A stretch of 64,000 bases of DNA from Bacilli bacterium (GTDB lineage: Bacteria; Bacillota_I; Bacilli_A; RFN20; CAG-288): positions 1 to 64,000 of the forward strand of contig JALCRV010000008.1 in the NCBI GenBank assembly GCA_022652945.1, read 5' to 3'. The notes under the pieces were generated by a model that worked only from the letters and a program-made list of their open reading frames with translations, was not told where the DNA came from and did no database searches. Below are positions 30,781-39,176 of this stretch, one piece after another. Within the stretch, counting starts at the first letter, position 1; each line of letters opens with the position of its first letter. The position numbers and the translations under genes are program-made.

Positions 30781-30898
30781 AAATTCTTTCTCCTGCATAT
30801 ATTGTAGCAAAAAATATGCAGAAGGAAATGCGAAATTATTGATCTTATGCATAATATTTTACGTTTGGTATGTACAAGACATTATCTTTTTCAATTCT

Positions 30899-30981
30899 CT
30901 ATTTTTGCCTCAGCGACAGTGCAGCCACCGTCTCAACATGGGTTGAGACGATGAAATGCATGTATGCCCCTGATCTAGAGG
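30899..30981 (-). repeat. att-like rlmCD-end repeat R2 plus type-C cassette end
   Basis: Minus strand, 30940 to 30899: HVETVAALSLRQK-stop. To the right, 30941-30981 is the cassette end containing CTAGAGGCT, similar to R8 (45361-45401) and more distantly to the type-A ends. Confidence 0.75.
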
Positions 30982-31051
30982 CTATGAAGGTGGATATTTC
31001 CCCTATAGCGTCTACTCAAAAGTTTTTTGGATTATTAAAATTGAAAAATGA

Positions 31052-31080
31052 CTGCAAAAAATCGATTAGAATGCTATAAT
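31052..31080 (+). promoter_or_regulatory. likely promoter of the duplicated ATPase gene
   Basis: A perfect TATAAT at 31075-31080 with a weak CTGCAA 17 bases upstream; the start codon is 45 bases downstream with CGGAGG before it. The same sequence is present at 45472-45500. Confidence 0.5.
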
Positions 31081-31124
31081 AACGATGAAAACGGAATACA
31101 ATTCAGCTTTAATCGGAGGCCAAT

Positions 31125-32384
31125 ATGATCTACATCCACAGGGCTATTGAAGACTTTATTCTGAAAAACGCCGGCTCTTTCCCGTGCATCACCCTGTACG
31201 GGCCGCGCCAAGTCGGAAAGTCGACCACCGCCGACGTCCTTTTCGGCAACCGCTTCAAAGAGGTGAACCTGGACGGTTTAGTCGACCGCGCGTTGGCCAA
31301 TCAGAACCCCGCCCTGTTCCTCGACACCTATGGCTGGCCCCTCATTATCGATGAGGTTCAGAAAGCCACGCCCCTCCTTTCCGAGATCAAGAAAAAGATC
31401 GATTCACAGCGCAAACTTTGGCGAGAAGAGGGAAAGAAGCAGGAGCTGATGTACGTCCTTACGGGGTCTTCCCGTTTCGAGCTCGTCAAAGCGGTCACCG
31501 AATCCCTCGCCGGCCGCTCGGCCATGCTCGAGATGACCTACCTCGACCAAAGCGAGGTCGCCTCGCTTAAGGAAAAACCTTTCACCACGGACATCAAAGA
31601 ACTCCTCAAGCGAGAGGCGAATGCCCAGGCCCCGAAACGGACGAGGAACGAGATCTTCGACGATATTTGGGGTGGCTTCATGCCCGATGTCATCGCCGGC
31701 AACAGCGACCGCTCCGTCTACTACCCGTCCTACATCGATTCCTATATCCAGAAGGACATCCAGAGCATCCTGAGGCCGGAGAACGAAATCCGCTTCCGGG
31801 ACTTTATGAGGATCATGGCCTTCCGCACGGCCCAGCAAGTCGTCTATTCCGACATCGGAAATCTCATCGGAATCGATGCCAACACCGCCAAGAGTTGGAT
31901 TTCTTTATTGGTGAGTTCCGGCATGGCGATCCTGCTCGAGCCTTACCTCCCCAAGATAAGCAAGCGTATCGTCAAAGCGCCGAAGTTTTATTTTCTTGAC
32001 ACTGGCTTGGTCGCCGATCTTTGTGGCTGGCCTAGTGGCAAGATGATTGAGTTTGGGGCGATGTCCGGAGCCTTCTTCGAGACCTTCGTCGTGGCGGAGA
32101 TTGTCAAGAACCTTCGCAACCACGGTATCAAGACCGAGGACCATCTCTTCTACTACCGCGACATCGACCAGAAAGAAGTCGATCTCCTCTATGTTGACCG
32201 CGGCGAGATCTTCCCGATGGAGATCAAAAAATCGCCTAATCCTTCTAAGCCGACGAAGAACTGGAGAGTGCTCGAGAAATACAATCAGCTGATTCTTCCA
32301 GGGCTTGTCATCGACACCACAGACAAGATCACGCCGATTAACGCTATGGCCTACACATACCCGGTTTCGTTACTAGGTCTATAA
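31125..32384 (+). CDS. AAA_14 / DUF4143 ATPase, cassette copy 1
   Basis: A 419-residue ATPase: Walker A GPRQVGKST (~residue 26), Walker B PLIIDEVQKA (~73), sensor VLTGSSRFELV (~113), a helical arm, and a DUF4143 domain with nuclease-like residues EVDLLYVDRGEIFPMEIKKS (~358-377). GC content is clearly higher than the surrounding chromosome. CGGAGG ribosome site. Identical to the protein at 45545-46804. Cassette between R2 and the decayed border near 32567. The family's role is unresolved; its spread on cassettes suggests a selfish or defence-linked function. Confidence 0.88.
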   Translation: MIYIHRAIEDFILKNAGSFPCITLYGPRQVGKSTTADVLFGNRFKEVNLDGLVDRALANQNPALFLDTYGWPLIIDEVQKATPLLSEIKKKIDSQRKLWREEGKKQELMYVLTGSSRFELVKAVTESLAGRSAMLEMTYLDQSEVASLKEKPFTTDIKELLKREANAQAPKRTRNEIFDDIWGGFMPDVIAGNSDRSVYYPSYIDSYIQKDIQSILRPENEIRFRDFMRIMAFRTAQQVVYSDIGNLIGIDANTAKSWISLLVSSGMAILLEPYLPKISKRIVKAPKFYFLDTGLVADLCGWPSGKMIEFGAMSGAFFETFVVAEIVKNLRNHGIKTEDHLFYYRDIDQKEVDLLYVDRGEIFPMEIKKSPNPSKPTKNWRVLEKYNQLILPGLVIDTTDKITPINAMAYTYPVSLLGL

Positions 32385-32540
32385 CAAGAGAAAAAGTCCT
32401 TGATAAACTCAGTATCTAGGACCAAAAACCATTGAGATTGCATTAAGTTTTTCAACGTTTGACGATAGAAAAGCTTAATGTCTGCAGATTCAGTTCTTTA
32501 ATGTTTGTGGATTTTGAATAAGAAAACTTTCCATAGAATC

Positions 32541-32633
32541 TTTCAGTGACAACTCACATACATCGTGATTCTTATATTAAAGTCCTTATTGAGAAAATTT
32601 GGTGGCGTCCTAGGAAGTTGACGAGAGGAACAT
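32541..32633 (-). repeat. decayed rlmCD-end repeat with type-B end (R2b)
   Basis: Minus strand around 32567-32541 reads ..DVCELSLK.., matching the VCELSLR tip of R9, but the HVET core is damaged. It is followed to the right by GGAAGTTGACGAGAGGAACA, the type-B cassette end also seen beside R3, R7 and R9. I read this as an old, mutated border. Confidence 0.5.
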
Positions 32634-32641
32634 TTGGACTT

Positions 32642-32690
32642 AAAGTCTACTTTTAAAGTCTACTCAAAGTCTACTTTTAAAGTCTACTTA
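32642..32690 (+). repeat. short direct repeats AAAGTCTACT
   Basis: Four copies of AAAGTCTAC start at 32642, 32655, 32666 and 32679 (steps of 13, 11, 13). Another AAAGTCTACTC lies at ~38315. They sit in the small cassette between R2b and R3 that carries no gene. Confidence 0.6.
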
Positions 32691-32847
32691 TGAGTTGCAA
32701 AAAAAGTTTCCTTTATATGTTATAGGAAAATTTGGAATTATCCTCCTTTCTAATAATGCCGAAATTTGATTTCATCTCAAACAGTTCACCCGTGTCTACT
32801 TGGCTTTCGGCTCTTTCCGAGGAAATAGTAAAAAGACCATTTTGGCA

Positions 32848-33018
32848 CAAAAAACGGCTTACTCAGGTCTAAGCCTAAGCAAGCCATTAAGTTTGTATTT
32901 ATCGGCTCTTTTCAGTTTTTCCTCAGCGACAGTGCAGCCACCGTCTCAAGATGGGTTGAAGCGTTGGAGCGAATGGTATTGGGGGATGTCGGCACGAGGA
33001 AGTTGACGGGAGGAACAT
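32848..33018 (-). repeat. att-like rlmCD-end repeat R3 plus type-B cassette end
   Basis: Minus strand, 32953 to 32912: HLETVAALSLRKN-stop, with the ggctt/aagcc hairpin shared with R1 after it (32854-32885). The right side (32954-33018) is the type-B end with GGCACGAGGAAGTTGACGGG. Confidence 0.75.
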
Positions 33019-33025
33019 TTTGGGT

Positions 33026-33496
33026 TTAAAGACCCATATCATTGGCGATTGCTTTCCTATGGAAGTCGAGTATCTTCTCTCTAAGATCATCCGGCTCTAT
33101 AATCGTCATCATTTCGCCGAACTGAGTGAAATATATCATTGAAGCGAAATCATTGGTCCGGAAGGTGACGATGCTTCCTTCCTCCTTCATTATGAGAGGC
33201 CTGTTCTTGTAGGCCAGATGGAGCTTTACCAGGCCCTCTTTAGTGAATTTTGCTTTCATTTCATATGTTCCGTACTCGGAGAACTGCGCTCCGAGGCGGA
33301 TCATCTCCTCAAGCTTTTCCGTCTCTTCTTTTGAGAATGAGAACCTGTCGCTTGCAAATGAGACCCCAATGATCTTGCTGAGCCTCAGCGTCACTAGATT
33401 TCCGCTGTTATCCCTGTACATCTTTCCGAGCACCTAGTTGAAGATCCTGTCGCTGGTCTGGCAGACCTTATACGGATCGAAATAGTATTGAAACAT
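33026..33496 (-). pseudogene. WYL-type regulator remnant
   Basis: The 135-residue open part (33433-33026) resembles the end of a WYL domain plus the following WCX-like region (LVTLRLSKIIGVSF, then FAKFTKEGLVKLHL-like strands, FGEMMTIIEPDDL). Extending upstream in frame to 33496 gives MFQYYFDPYKVCQTSDRIFN, one TAG stop, then VLGKMYRDN. So the WYL domain is cut by a nonsense codon and the N-terminal DNA-binding part is gone. It resembles the C-terminal half of the family represented by 47528-48307. Confidence 0.55.
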
Positions 33497-33529
33497 TTGT
33501 TCTTATAGCGGTCATAGGTCCTTATATAT

Positions 33530-33736
33530 ATTGGGTATGCCCCTAAAATCGTTCAGTCTGAGGTTAATAATATTAAACGAGACGGTATAAAGGTTTTCCG
33601 CTGCGACGATTGTCCGATAAACTATTTAGGATGGAAGAAGAGACATCCTTTCTGTCACAGAAAATCCTATCGTGATGTCGACTGCAGGAAAGGGAAGACT
33701 TTTAGTAACTGCTATCGCAAGAAAGGAAGGGAATAA
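33530..33736 (+). pseudogene. 3' remnant of the orphan nuclease-tip gene
   Basis: The frame IGYAPKIVQSEVNNIKRDGI... to KKGRE-stop aligns along its whole length with the last ~70 residues of the protein at 38695-39174 (shared FRCDDC, YLGW, HPFCH, SYRDVDCRKGKTFSNCY). The N-terminal nuclease-like half and start are missing. An immunity-like gene follows two bases later, as in the intact pair. Confidence 0.75.
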
Positions 33737-33738
33737 CC

Positions 33739-34113
33739 ATGTACGATCGCTTGATCTATTCGGAACGGGAAATCAAGGCGGAGGAAATCGTTGCTGCCTT
33801 AAAGAAAGCCTATCCAGAAGTAAAAACTTCGAAAGTGGATGAATTAAATACGTTTTCATTTGAAACCAAAAACAACTATGGCTATTTTTTCCTTCAGGTC
33901 CGCGAAAAGAATGGAAGCTTAAAGGATTATGATGTCACGGAAGAAAACCTCGGTGACAAGATTTCGTATTTCAAAGATAAGGAACATGTCTTTTGCTTTG
34001 AGATTGATGGTTCCGATCCCGATTTCATCGATCACGTCACGGACGATATCCTTTCGACGATTCCAGGCGCGGTGATTGAAGGAAAAAACGGGAAACTGTA
34101 CGAAAAGAAATAG
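33739..34113 (+). CDS. small immunity-like protein, paralogue of 39177
   Basis: A 124-residue acidic protein, near-identical at both ends to the one at 39177-39551 (start MYDRLIYSEREIKAEEI; end GSDPDFIDHVTDDILSTIPGAV) but divergent in the middle (residues ~28-70). It follows a broken nuclease-tip gene. Conserved ends with a changed middle are typical of immunity proteins that track toxin variants. No known domain is recognised. Its stop codon touches repeat R4, so it is the last gene of its cassette. Confidence 0.7.
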   Translation: MYDRLIYSEREIKAEEIVAALKKAYPEVKTSKVDELNTFSFETKNNYGYFFLQVREKNGSLKDYDVTEENLGDKISYFKDKEHVFCFEIDGSDPDFIDHVTDDILSTIPGAVIEGKNGKLYEKK

Positions 34114-34223
34114 TCTAAGCCTACCTGGATTGGTGGTTATAGACCTTCTGACGAGAATAACTGCTTGAAGTTATTTTGTTATCGTGTTTTACCGTAGTTT
34201 TAAACTGGACCCGTCTCCACATG
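34114..34223 (-). repeat. att-like rlmCD-end repeat R4 (decayed tip)
   Basis: Minus strand, 34223 to 34200: HVETGPV-stop; small deletions have shifted the tip compared with HVETVVSLKLR. The left part TCTAAGCCTACCTGGATTGG starts directly after the preceding stop codon and matches R5, R6, R8 and R11. The right side is a type-A end (ATACCTAGAGGCTGGGCGGG). Confidence 0.7.
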
Positions 34224-34391
34224 TGTTGTGTGCTCTCGGGGTAACTGTGGCCCATACCTAGAGGCTGGGCGGGAGATATTTTTAACATTGGGGGGAGCGC
34301 AAATGGCAAGCCCCTTGAGAGTGCTTTGCTCGTAGATCGGATTAACGAGGTTTCGCCTCGTAAAATAGAAACTGAAAACGACTTTTGAACT

Positions 34392-34628
34392 CTATTTTCT
34401 CCTCAAAGGGAGAATAGCGTCAAACGATATTGAAAGATTTTCGTTACCAGACCTCCTTTGAAAATCACTTAACAAACATCGCACTATCATCTCCTGAACG
34501 TCCAATGGAATCCAGCAGACCCCGTCCCATTTTTCTTTAAAAAGCTCTTCGGAAAGCAAATGACTTTTTCCGACTTTTTCCATTCCGAAAACAGGCTGTA
34601 GTTTTTTCAACCTGTACTCAAAAAGCAC
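34392..34628 (-). pseudogene. possible ATPase remnant
   Basis: A 78-residue frame containing a P-loop-like GMEKVGKSHLL followed by SEELFKEKWDGVCWI, recalling the start of an AAA_14 ATPase. Nothing resembling the rest of the family follows. A similar P-loop scrap (CATGATGGAAAAAG on the minus strand) lies near 51850. Low confidence. Confidence 0.35.
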
Positions 34629-34712
34629 ATGCTTTTTGCGATATGAGACATTAGATTATGGAAAACGTGATGTGCCAATATGAAGATAACGCTTCAAAGA
34701 CGCGAAGGGTTT

Positions 34713-36089
34713 TTATTTTCCGCTTTTTTTGGCTAATAGGCTCAAATCTGGGAATATATCCTCTTTTAACTGAAAACAATTTTCCTTTAAAAATGGCATA
34801 AGGTAAATCGGATAATACGTTACCCGGTCTTTTTTCTCAACATTGTGTTCGGAGAAAACGATGGCCTTTTTTAGGCCATAGCGTGGATTGTCGAGCACAT
34901 AATCAAGCGAAGCGTGTGTTTTATATGACGATCCGCTTTTGACTTCAATCGGGAGAACTGCGTTGGCTGTTTCTATGAGGAATTCGATTTCACCATGGTG
35001 ACGCTGCGAGAAATAGAAAAGAGGGTAGCCCAATAAAGCTAGCTCCTGGGCTACTGCGTTTTCAAAAAGAGCGCCGCGGTTGAAAGAACTATCATGGTCG
35101 ATGATGGCGTTTCTGGCAGGTGTGCCATAGCGATAACAAAGAAGCCCGACATCAGAGAGATAGAGCTTTTTAAAAGTTTCGTCAATGTTGGCTAACAGAG
35201 GGATGAGGGGCTCAGAAACTCTGGTGCATTCAAGTGCTACACCGGATTTGCTCAGCCAAAGAAAATCATCTTCCAGAGAAGCAAAGCTCTTCGCTCTGCC
35301 GAGAAAATTGCCTGGAAACCGCTTGTTTTCTTGGCCTAAGTAAGCGGGTAGAGCATCATAAATTCTTGTTAGATGTAGTTTCTTACTCAGCTCGTACTGG
35401 GAAAAATCTTCAGTGTAGTTTTTCAATATTTTATCGAAGATTGCATCTTGGGCACTTGTTTGATGGCTCTGAGCGTAACTGGCGACAACTTCAGGCATCC
35501 CTCCTACAATAAGGTAGCGGTGAAAGAGTTCAATCAAGGTCTCGTGAATCCCATCATCGATTTTTTCTTCCGCTATATAAGCGTGTCTTAGTTTGTCGAT
35601 GATGCTCTCGTCGATTGATGTCAGGGCTCGTGCAAATTCGTAAAAGCCCATTGGATATACATGGATTTCGTTGAGCGAGCCAACCGGCCAATCGTCAATG
35701 GAATTTATTTCAACACCTAGCAAAGAACCTGACATAGCATAAAGATAATCCGTTTTATTGACGAGATCCTTAATGAAAGTGATGGTGTTTGGCGCTTTCT
35801 CAATTTCATCTAGAAAAATCACCGTTTTTCCTGGAATAAAGCTCACGCCCCCTGAATTAAAACGAATAATGTCAATTACCTCTTCTGGACTATTGGCTTT
35901 TTCTAGACGCGATGCGATATCTGGATGCATCTTTAGATTGATTTCGACTAGATTCAAGCCTGCACGTGGGACCAAGGTCTCGATAAGCGTACTTTTTCCT
36001 GATTGGCGAACGCCATAAAGCAAGAGGGCGGATTTGCCCGGATGTCTAAGCCAACTATTAATCTGATCTTCATAAATTCGCCAGAGCAT
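34713..36089 (-). CDS. AAA_14 / DUF4143 ATPase
   Basis: A 458-residue ATPase: Walker A GVRQSGKST (~25), Walker B VIFLDEIEKA (~90), sensor AMSGSLLGV (~117), and DUF4143 with HGEIEFLIE...PIEVKSGSS (~365-388). Related to the gene at 27635 (shared SGSLLGVE, HIYPMxFYEF-type strand) more than to the duplicated ATPase. It is the gene of the cassette between R4 and R5. Three evenly spaced TGTCA boxes lie upstream. Confidence 0.87.
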   Translation of the reverse strand: MLWRIYEDQINSWLRHPGKSALLLYGVRQSGKSTLIETLVPRAGLNLVEINLKMHPDIASRLEKANSPEEVIDIIRFNSGGVSFIPGKTVIFLDEIEKAPNTITFIKDLVNKTDYLYAMSGSLLGVEINSIDDWPVGSLNEIHVYPMGFYEFARALTSIDESIIDKLRHAYIAEEKIDDGIHETLIELFHRYLIVGGMPEVVASYAQSHQTSAQDAIFDKILKNYTEDFSQYELSKKLHLTRIYDALPAYLGQENKRFPGNFLGRAKSFASLEDDFLWLSKSGVALECTRVSEPLIPLLANIDETFKKLYLSDVGLLCYRYGTPARNAIIDHDSSFNRGALFENAVAQELALLGYPLFYFSQRHHGEIEFLIETANAVLPIEVKSGSSYKTHASLDYVLDNPRYGLKKAIVFSEHNVEKKDRVTYYPIYLMPFLKENCFQLKEDIFPDLSLLAKKSGK

Positions 36090-36125
36090 GACTGAATTAT
36101 AGCACTTCTCCAGTTAATACACAAA

Positions 36126-36203
36126 ATGTCACAAATTTAAAATGGCGCAAAAGCAATAATGTCATAATTTTAAGTATGTCTGGAATCCGGAAATGTCATA
36201 AAT
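36126..36203. promoter_or_regulatory. three phased ATGTCA boxes upstream of ATPase gene
   Basis: ATGTCAcAA, ATGTCATAA and ATGTCATAA start at 36126, 36159 and 36193, spaced 33 and 34 bases (about three DNA turns), directly upstream of the minus-strand ATPase start at 36089. The spacing equals that of the paired palindromes upstream of the ATPase at 27635. Likely binding sites on one face of the helix. Confidence 0.5.
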
Positions 36204-36303
36204 GTTTAGCTTGCCTTAGGCGCCGGCTTCTCTGGTGGTTTTGCTTTCGGTGCTCTTTGGTGCGACTATTGGTGCTATGAATGAGAATCATATTAAAAGA
36301 ATT

Positions 36304-36605
36304 AGTCTCAACCTACCTGGCTTAAAGTTATAGACATGTCACTTAGTAGAACTGTTTAAAGGCCCACTGTTATCGGGTATTTATCGTAATTTTAGGCTGA
36401 CCACCGTCTCAACATGTGTAGAGTGCAGTCAGGGTAACTGTTGCTCATACCTAGAGGCTGGACGGGGGGATATGTTGACCATTGGGTGGGGATATGTGGC
36501 GAACCATCGTTTTTTTCGGTTTTTGGCCGAAAAACGACGTTTTCGATTCGGCAGTGTTCCCGGAAGGAAGGAAAGGATATTTTCCCGGGTACGTTGAGAC
36601 TGTGA
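36304..36605 (-). repeat. att-like rlmCD-end repeat R5 plus long type-A cassette end
   Basis: Minus strand, 36416 to 36381: HVETVVSLKLR-stop, identical in protein to the true gene end. The left part starts GTCTCAACCTACCTGG and holds TAGACATGTCACTTAGTAG. The right part (36417-36605) aligns for almost 190 bases with 39663-39860, including CCTAGAGGCTGGACGGGGGG and a CGAAAA..CG..TTTTCG inverted repeat. Confidence 0.8.
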
Positions 36606-36675
36606 GGGGGACATATCAAAGCGGGGGTGGATCGAAGCCTTCCAAAGCGCTGCATTGCCCTATTCGTCCTTTAAA

Positions 36676-36847
36676 CTATCATTTAACCTATCATTTATCC
36701 TATCATCCCGACGCGACTTACCATGTCACTTACCATGCTCCCATTAAAAGAAGGCATGGACGTTTTAAAGTTACTAAGTAAAAGCAAGGATTGATCGTGT
36801 TTTCCTTCAAAACTTACTATGTTAGTTACTAAGTAAGTTACTAAGTT
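36676..36847 (+). repeat. three clusters of 12-bp-period repeats (iteron-like)
   Basis: CTATCATTTA at 36676, 36688 and 36700; ACTTACCATG at 36716 and 36728; AGTTACTAAGTA at 36769, 36824 and 36836. Within each cluster the step is 12 bases. Such phased direct repeats are typical of binding arrays or origin iterons; no Rep gene is present. This lies in the ~580-base gene-free stretch at the start of the R5-R6 cassette. Confidence 0.6.
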
Positions 36848-37070
36848 GTTTTTCTCCCCGTCTCTCCGTCGGCCAGCTTTTTATAACTTTTGACGAGGGC
36901 GTGTGGTGATTCGTCCAGCAGCAAGTTCTTTATTTCAATTTTAAAATGCGCTCTTTCAAAGAAAGTCCGTTTAAATTCCGCCTCCTCAAAAAACGGTTTT
37001 TTAAGGACGTTTGTGTATTTTTAAAGATGAAAAACAGTGTTTTTATTCGATGATTACTGAAAATAGTTCC

Positions 37071-37100
37071 GGACAGTTGTTGGACAGTTTTCGGACAGTT
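37071..37100 (+). repeat. three GGACAGTT repeats at 11-bp steps
   Basis: GGACAGTT begins at 37071, 37082 and 37093, exactly 11 bases apart, just beyond the stop codon of the Fic-like gene. Another phased protein-binding-like array within the same cassette. Confidence 0.55.
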
Positions 37101-37183
37101 AGGCTCATTGGAGGGCAACCGCGACCGCCACGTCGAAAAGGTCGGTCTGCACTTTCATCGGCTCCCTATCGTCCCTTTCTCAC

Positions 37184-38119
37184 TTAGAAGGTTCGCAAAG
37201 CTTTGTCACGAAGTAACGTCCGAACCGGCTCTTCGTCTTTCCCTTCGTAATAAGCGACGAGGTCCTTCTTGAATTCCGGGACGTCGCTGTCCTTGACCGC
37301 CATGATGCCAAGCCCGTGGGCGATCAGGTAATGATTGGCCAGGATGACGGAGGCCCGTTTGTTCCCGTCATCAAAAATCTGTGTCTTCATGCAGTAAAGG
37401 CAAAGGTCGATGGCAATGCTGACACCGTCTTTCTTCGAATCAAGGATCGAGCGGATTTTCTCTTTGACATCGAATTCCATCGGCATCGGCGGAACGTAGG
37501 TCGACCCCCCGATACTCACGGGCACCGAGCGGATCCGCCCTCCGTCGTAAATGAAATCCTCGTTCACGAGTTTGGCGATATAGGAAAGCAGGTTGTAATC
37601 GCTGGGCGCGGAAAGAACGCCTTCGTCCAAGATGAACTCCCAGGCGTGCTTAAGGTTGATGACTTTCTGGATGTCCCGGACCGTCATCCCGCTGACCATC
37701 CCGCCCTCGATGATGTCCTCGGTCAAGGTGAAGGTCGTGGCGACGCCCTCCAAGATCGCCTGGTCATAAATCAGGGATTTGACGTTCGCACGGGCGAAAT
37801 CGATGTTGAGTTTCACCCGCGGAGAAAGCTCCGCCTCGCTGTAACCAAACTGTGCGAGTTTCTTAGCGATCAAGCGAAGCTGCTTGTTGATCGATCTCCG
37901 TTCGACGTTATTGCGGACGAGCATCTGATAAAGCTCGTCGGTATAAGGGCCGACGTAGGTGGAGGTGTTGCGATCAAGCTCGCGTTTCCGAACATAAAGA
38001 TAGCGTTTCCCCTCGATCTCCTTGATTTCCGGAGACCCGTTATAGGGAAGGAGACGGAGCCGGGCTTCGCTCGATGCCTTTTCGTTAAGCAGTTCTCTGA
38101 TCTCTTCGGGTTTGTCCAT
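37184..38119 (-). CDS. Fic-like protein lacking the catalytic histidine
   Basis: A 311-residue protein with a Fic/Doc core at about residues 170-295. The loop reads TQIFDDGNKRAS, so the usual catalytic His of HxFx(D/E)GN is a Gln. The N-terminal ~110 residues are helical and hold a YLYVRKRELDRNTSTYVG segment. Without the His, adenylyl transfer is not expected; subfamilies with Q in this place exist in Firmicutes, so it may be a different activity or a regulatory protein. Four TAGGGTGCAT/ATGTACCCTA boxes directly upstream point to tight, probably self, regulation as in toxin-antitoxin genes. GC content is high. Confidence 0.8.
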   Translation of the reverse strand: MDKPEEIRELLNEKASSEARLRLLPYNGSPEIKEIEGKRYLYVRKRELDRNTSTYVGPYTDELYQMLVRNNVERRSINKQLRLIAKKLAQFGYSEAELSPRVKLNIDFARANVKSLIYDQAILEGVATTFTLTEDIIEGGMVSGMTVRDIQKVINLKHAWEFILDEGVLSAPSDYNLLSYIAKLVNEDFIYDGGRIRSVPVSIGGSTYVPPMPMEFDVKEKIRSILDSKKDGVSIAIDLCLYCMKTQIFDDGNKRASVILANHYLIAHGLGIMAVKDSDVPEFKKDLVAYYEGKDEEPVRTLLRDKALRTF

Positions 38120-38120
38120 T

Positions 38121-38240
38121 AGGGTGCATCTCCTCTAAACATTCTTTTTTATGTACCCTAATTATAGGGTTTTGTTTCGCATAACACAATAAGAAATTAG
38201 GGTGCATTTAAACATTATAAAAATTTGATTTGTACCCTAT
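38121..38240. promoter_or_regulatory. four AGGGTGCAT/ATGTACCCT operator boxes
   Basis: AGGGTGCAT at 38121 and 38199, and the complementary-type (A)TGTACCCTA at 38151 and 38231, alternate in orientation over 120 bases directly upstream of the Fic-like gene. The first box touches the start codon. This is a strong candidate operator array. Confidence 0.65.
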
Positions 38241-38322
38241 GTGAAACGTTTTATCGATTTTTGTTTCAAAGATAATTATTGCCGATTATTCCTAATAAAA
38301 CGTCTCAAACTTACTTCAAAGT

Positions 38323-38520
38323 CTACTCAGAGTCAACTTTCTTAGAGACTTTTCCATCTCTGAGGTAAGGCCAGAAGGAAGAGACCAATGAGGAGACGTA
38401 TCCGCTTCGGTTAGGAGTCCCGTCTCTCTTCATGAAGCTTAGCCTTATGCATTCGTCATCCATCTCGTTGTAAGTCTTATCCGACAGATTCAGCTTTATC
38501 TTCCTCACGCTCTCATCCAT
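38323..38520 (-). CDS. small ribbon-helix-helix-like protein
   Basis: A 65-residue basic/acidic protein: a strand VRKIKLNLSD, then a helix DKTYNEMDDECIRLSF and a second helix SGYVSSLVSSFWPYL, the arrangement of a ribbon-helix-helix DNA-binding protein. The N-terminus of the 259-residue protein at 47528-48307 has the same plan (…VGGYINELVPNL), so this may be a stand-alone repressor or the truncated start of that family. It could bind the operator boxes nearby, but that is a guess. Confidence 0.5.
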   Translation of the reverse strand: MDESVRKIKLNLSDKTYNEMDDECIRLSFMKRDGTPNRSGYVSSLVSSFWPYLRDGKVSKKVDSE

Positions 38521-38694
38521 TTAGGAATCCTCCCCATTACCAATTTATGCCACCTTTTTAATATATAACATATAAATAAACGGCTTATTACTAAATATAT
38601 ATTACCACCTTCGGAGAATTGCATCTGACGGGTACAAACTCCAGGACCTTCCTTTTATCATGGAGATGTGCCTATAAGAAAGGAGACAAGAACT

Positions 38695-39174
38695 ATGTTC
38701 GACTGGGTTAAGAAGTTTATTAGGAAAAAGGAGGGCAGGACCTTCGTGTCAAAGGATCCTTTCGTAGGGGAACTGGCTACGAAGATCGACAGGAGGTATC
38801 CGGGGATGGTAGAAGGGGTGAATATTCAATTGTATAAAGAAGGTGGCAAAAAAGACACCGACATCGATGTTGCAACGAAAAACAGCAACATCGAAGTGAA
38901 ATCTGATGGTACAAGACATTTGCATCTTCAGTTATGCCATCTGAAGAGAATATCTCGCAAGGAACCAATAGGTTATGCCCCACAGATTACAGAGGATGAA
39001 AAAGAAAAGATTAAAAAAGATGGTATAAAGGTTTTCCGTTGCGACGATTGTTTGGTAGACTATTTAGGATGGCAGAAAAGACACCCGTTTTGTCATAAGA
39101 AATCCTATCGGGATGTCGACTGCCGTAAAGGCAAGACATTTAGTAACTGCTATCACAAGAAAGGAAGAAAATAG
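38695..39174 (+). CDS. orphan PD-(D/E)XK nuclease-like toxin tip
   Basis: A 159-residue basic protein; I choose the ATG at 38695 because AGGAGACAAGAACT precedes it. A restriction-endonuclease-like core is suggested by DTDIDVATKNSNIEVKSDG (~residues 53-72) followed by KRISRKEPIGYAP. The C-terminal 50 residues are Cys/His-rich (FRCDDC, HPFCHKKSYRDVDCRKG, NCYHKK) and may bind zinc. It has no secretion signal, so it resembles the toxic tip of a polymorphic toxin without its carrier. A small acidic gene follows two bases later, as expected for its immunity protein. A 3' remnant paralogue is at 33530-33736, and 48474-48860 shares the core. Confidence 0.65.
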   Translation: MFDWVKKFIRKKEGRTFVSKDPFVGELATKIDRRYPGMVEGVNIQLYKEGGKKDTDIDVATKNSNIEVKSDGTRHLHLQLCHLKRISRKEPIGYAPQITEDEKEKIKKDGIKVFRCDDCLVDYLGWQKRHPFCHKKSYRDVDCRKGKTFSNCYHKKGRK

Positions 39175-39176
39175 CC

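Larger units (their letters stand above)
30982..32518 (+). repeat. 1,537-bp duplication, copy 1
   Basis: This stretch reads identical, base for base as far as I can compare by eye, to 45402-46938 (constant offset 14,420). It contains the promoter, the ATPase gene and ~130 bases after it. Sequence on both sides diverges at once, including the flanking att-like repeats. Confidence 0.9.

Noticed and set aside
31404-32292. Overlapping open frames in the GC-rich ATPase gene (and its copy at 45824-46712)
   Set aside because: Shadow frames caused by codon bias; the ATPase frame has all family motifs.
36304-36605. Border repeat as a structured small RNA gene
   Set aside because: The conserved part is explained by the coding end of rlmCD and by cassette ends; no promoter or terminator of its own was seen.
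37316-38122. 268-codon + strand frame opposite the Fic-like gene
   Set aside because: Antisense to a gene with a clear Fic motif; its composition is that of a mirrored frame.
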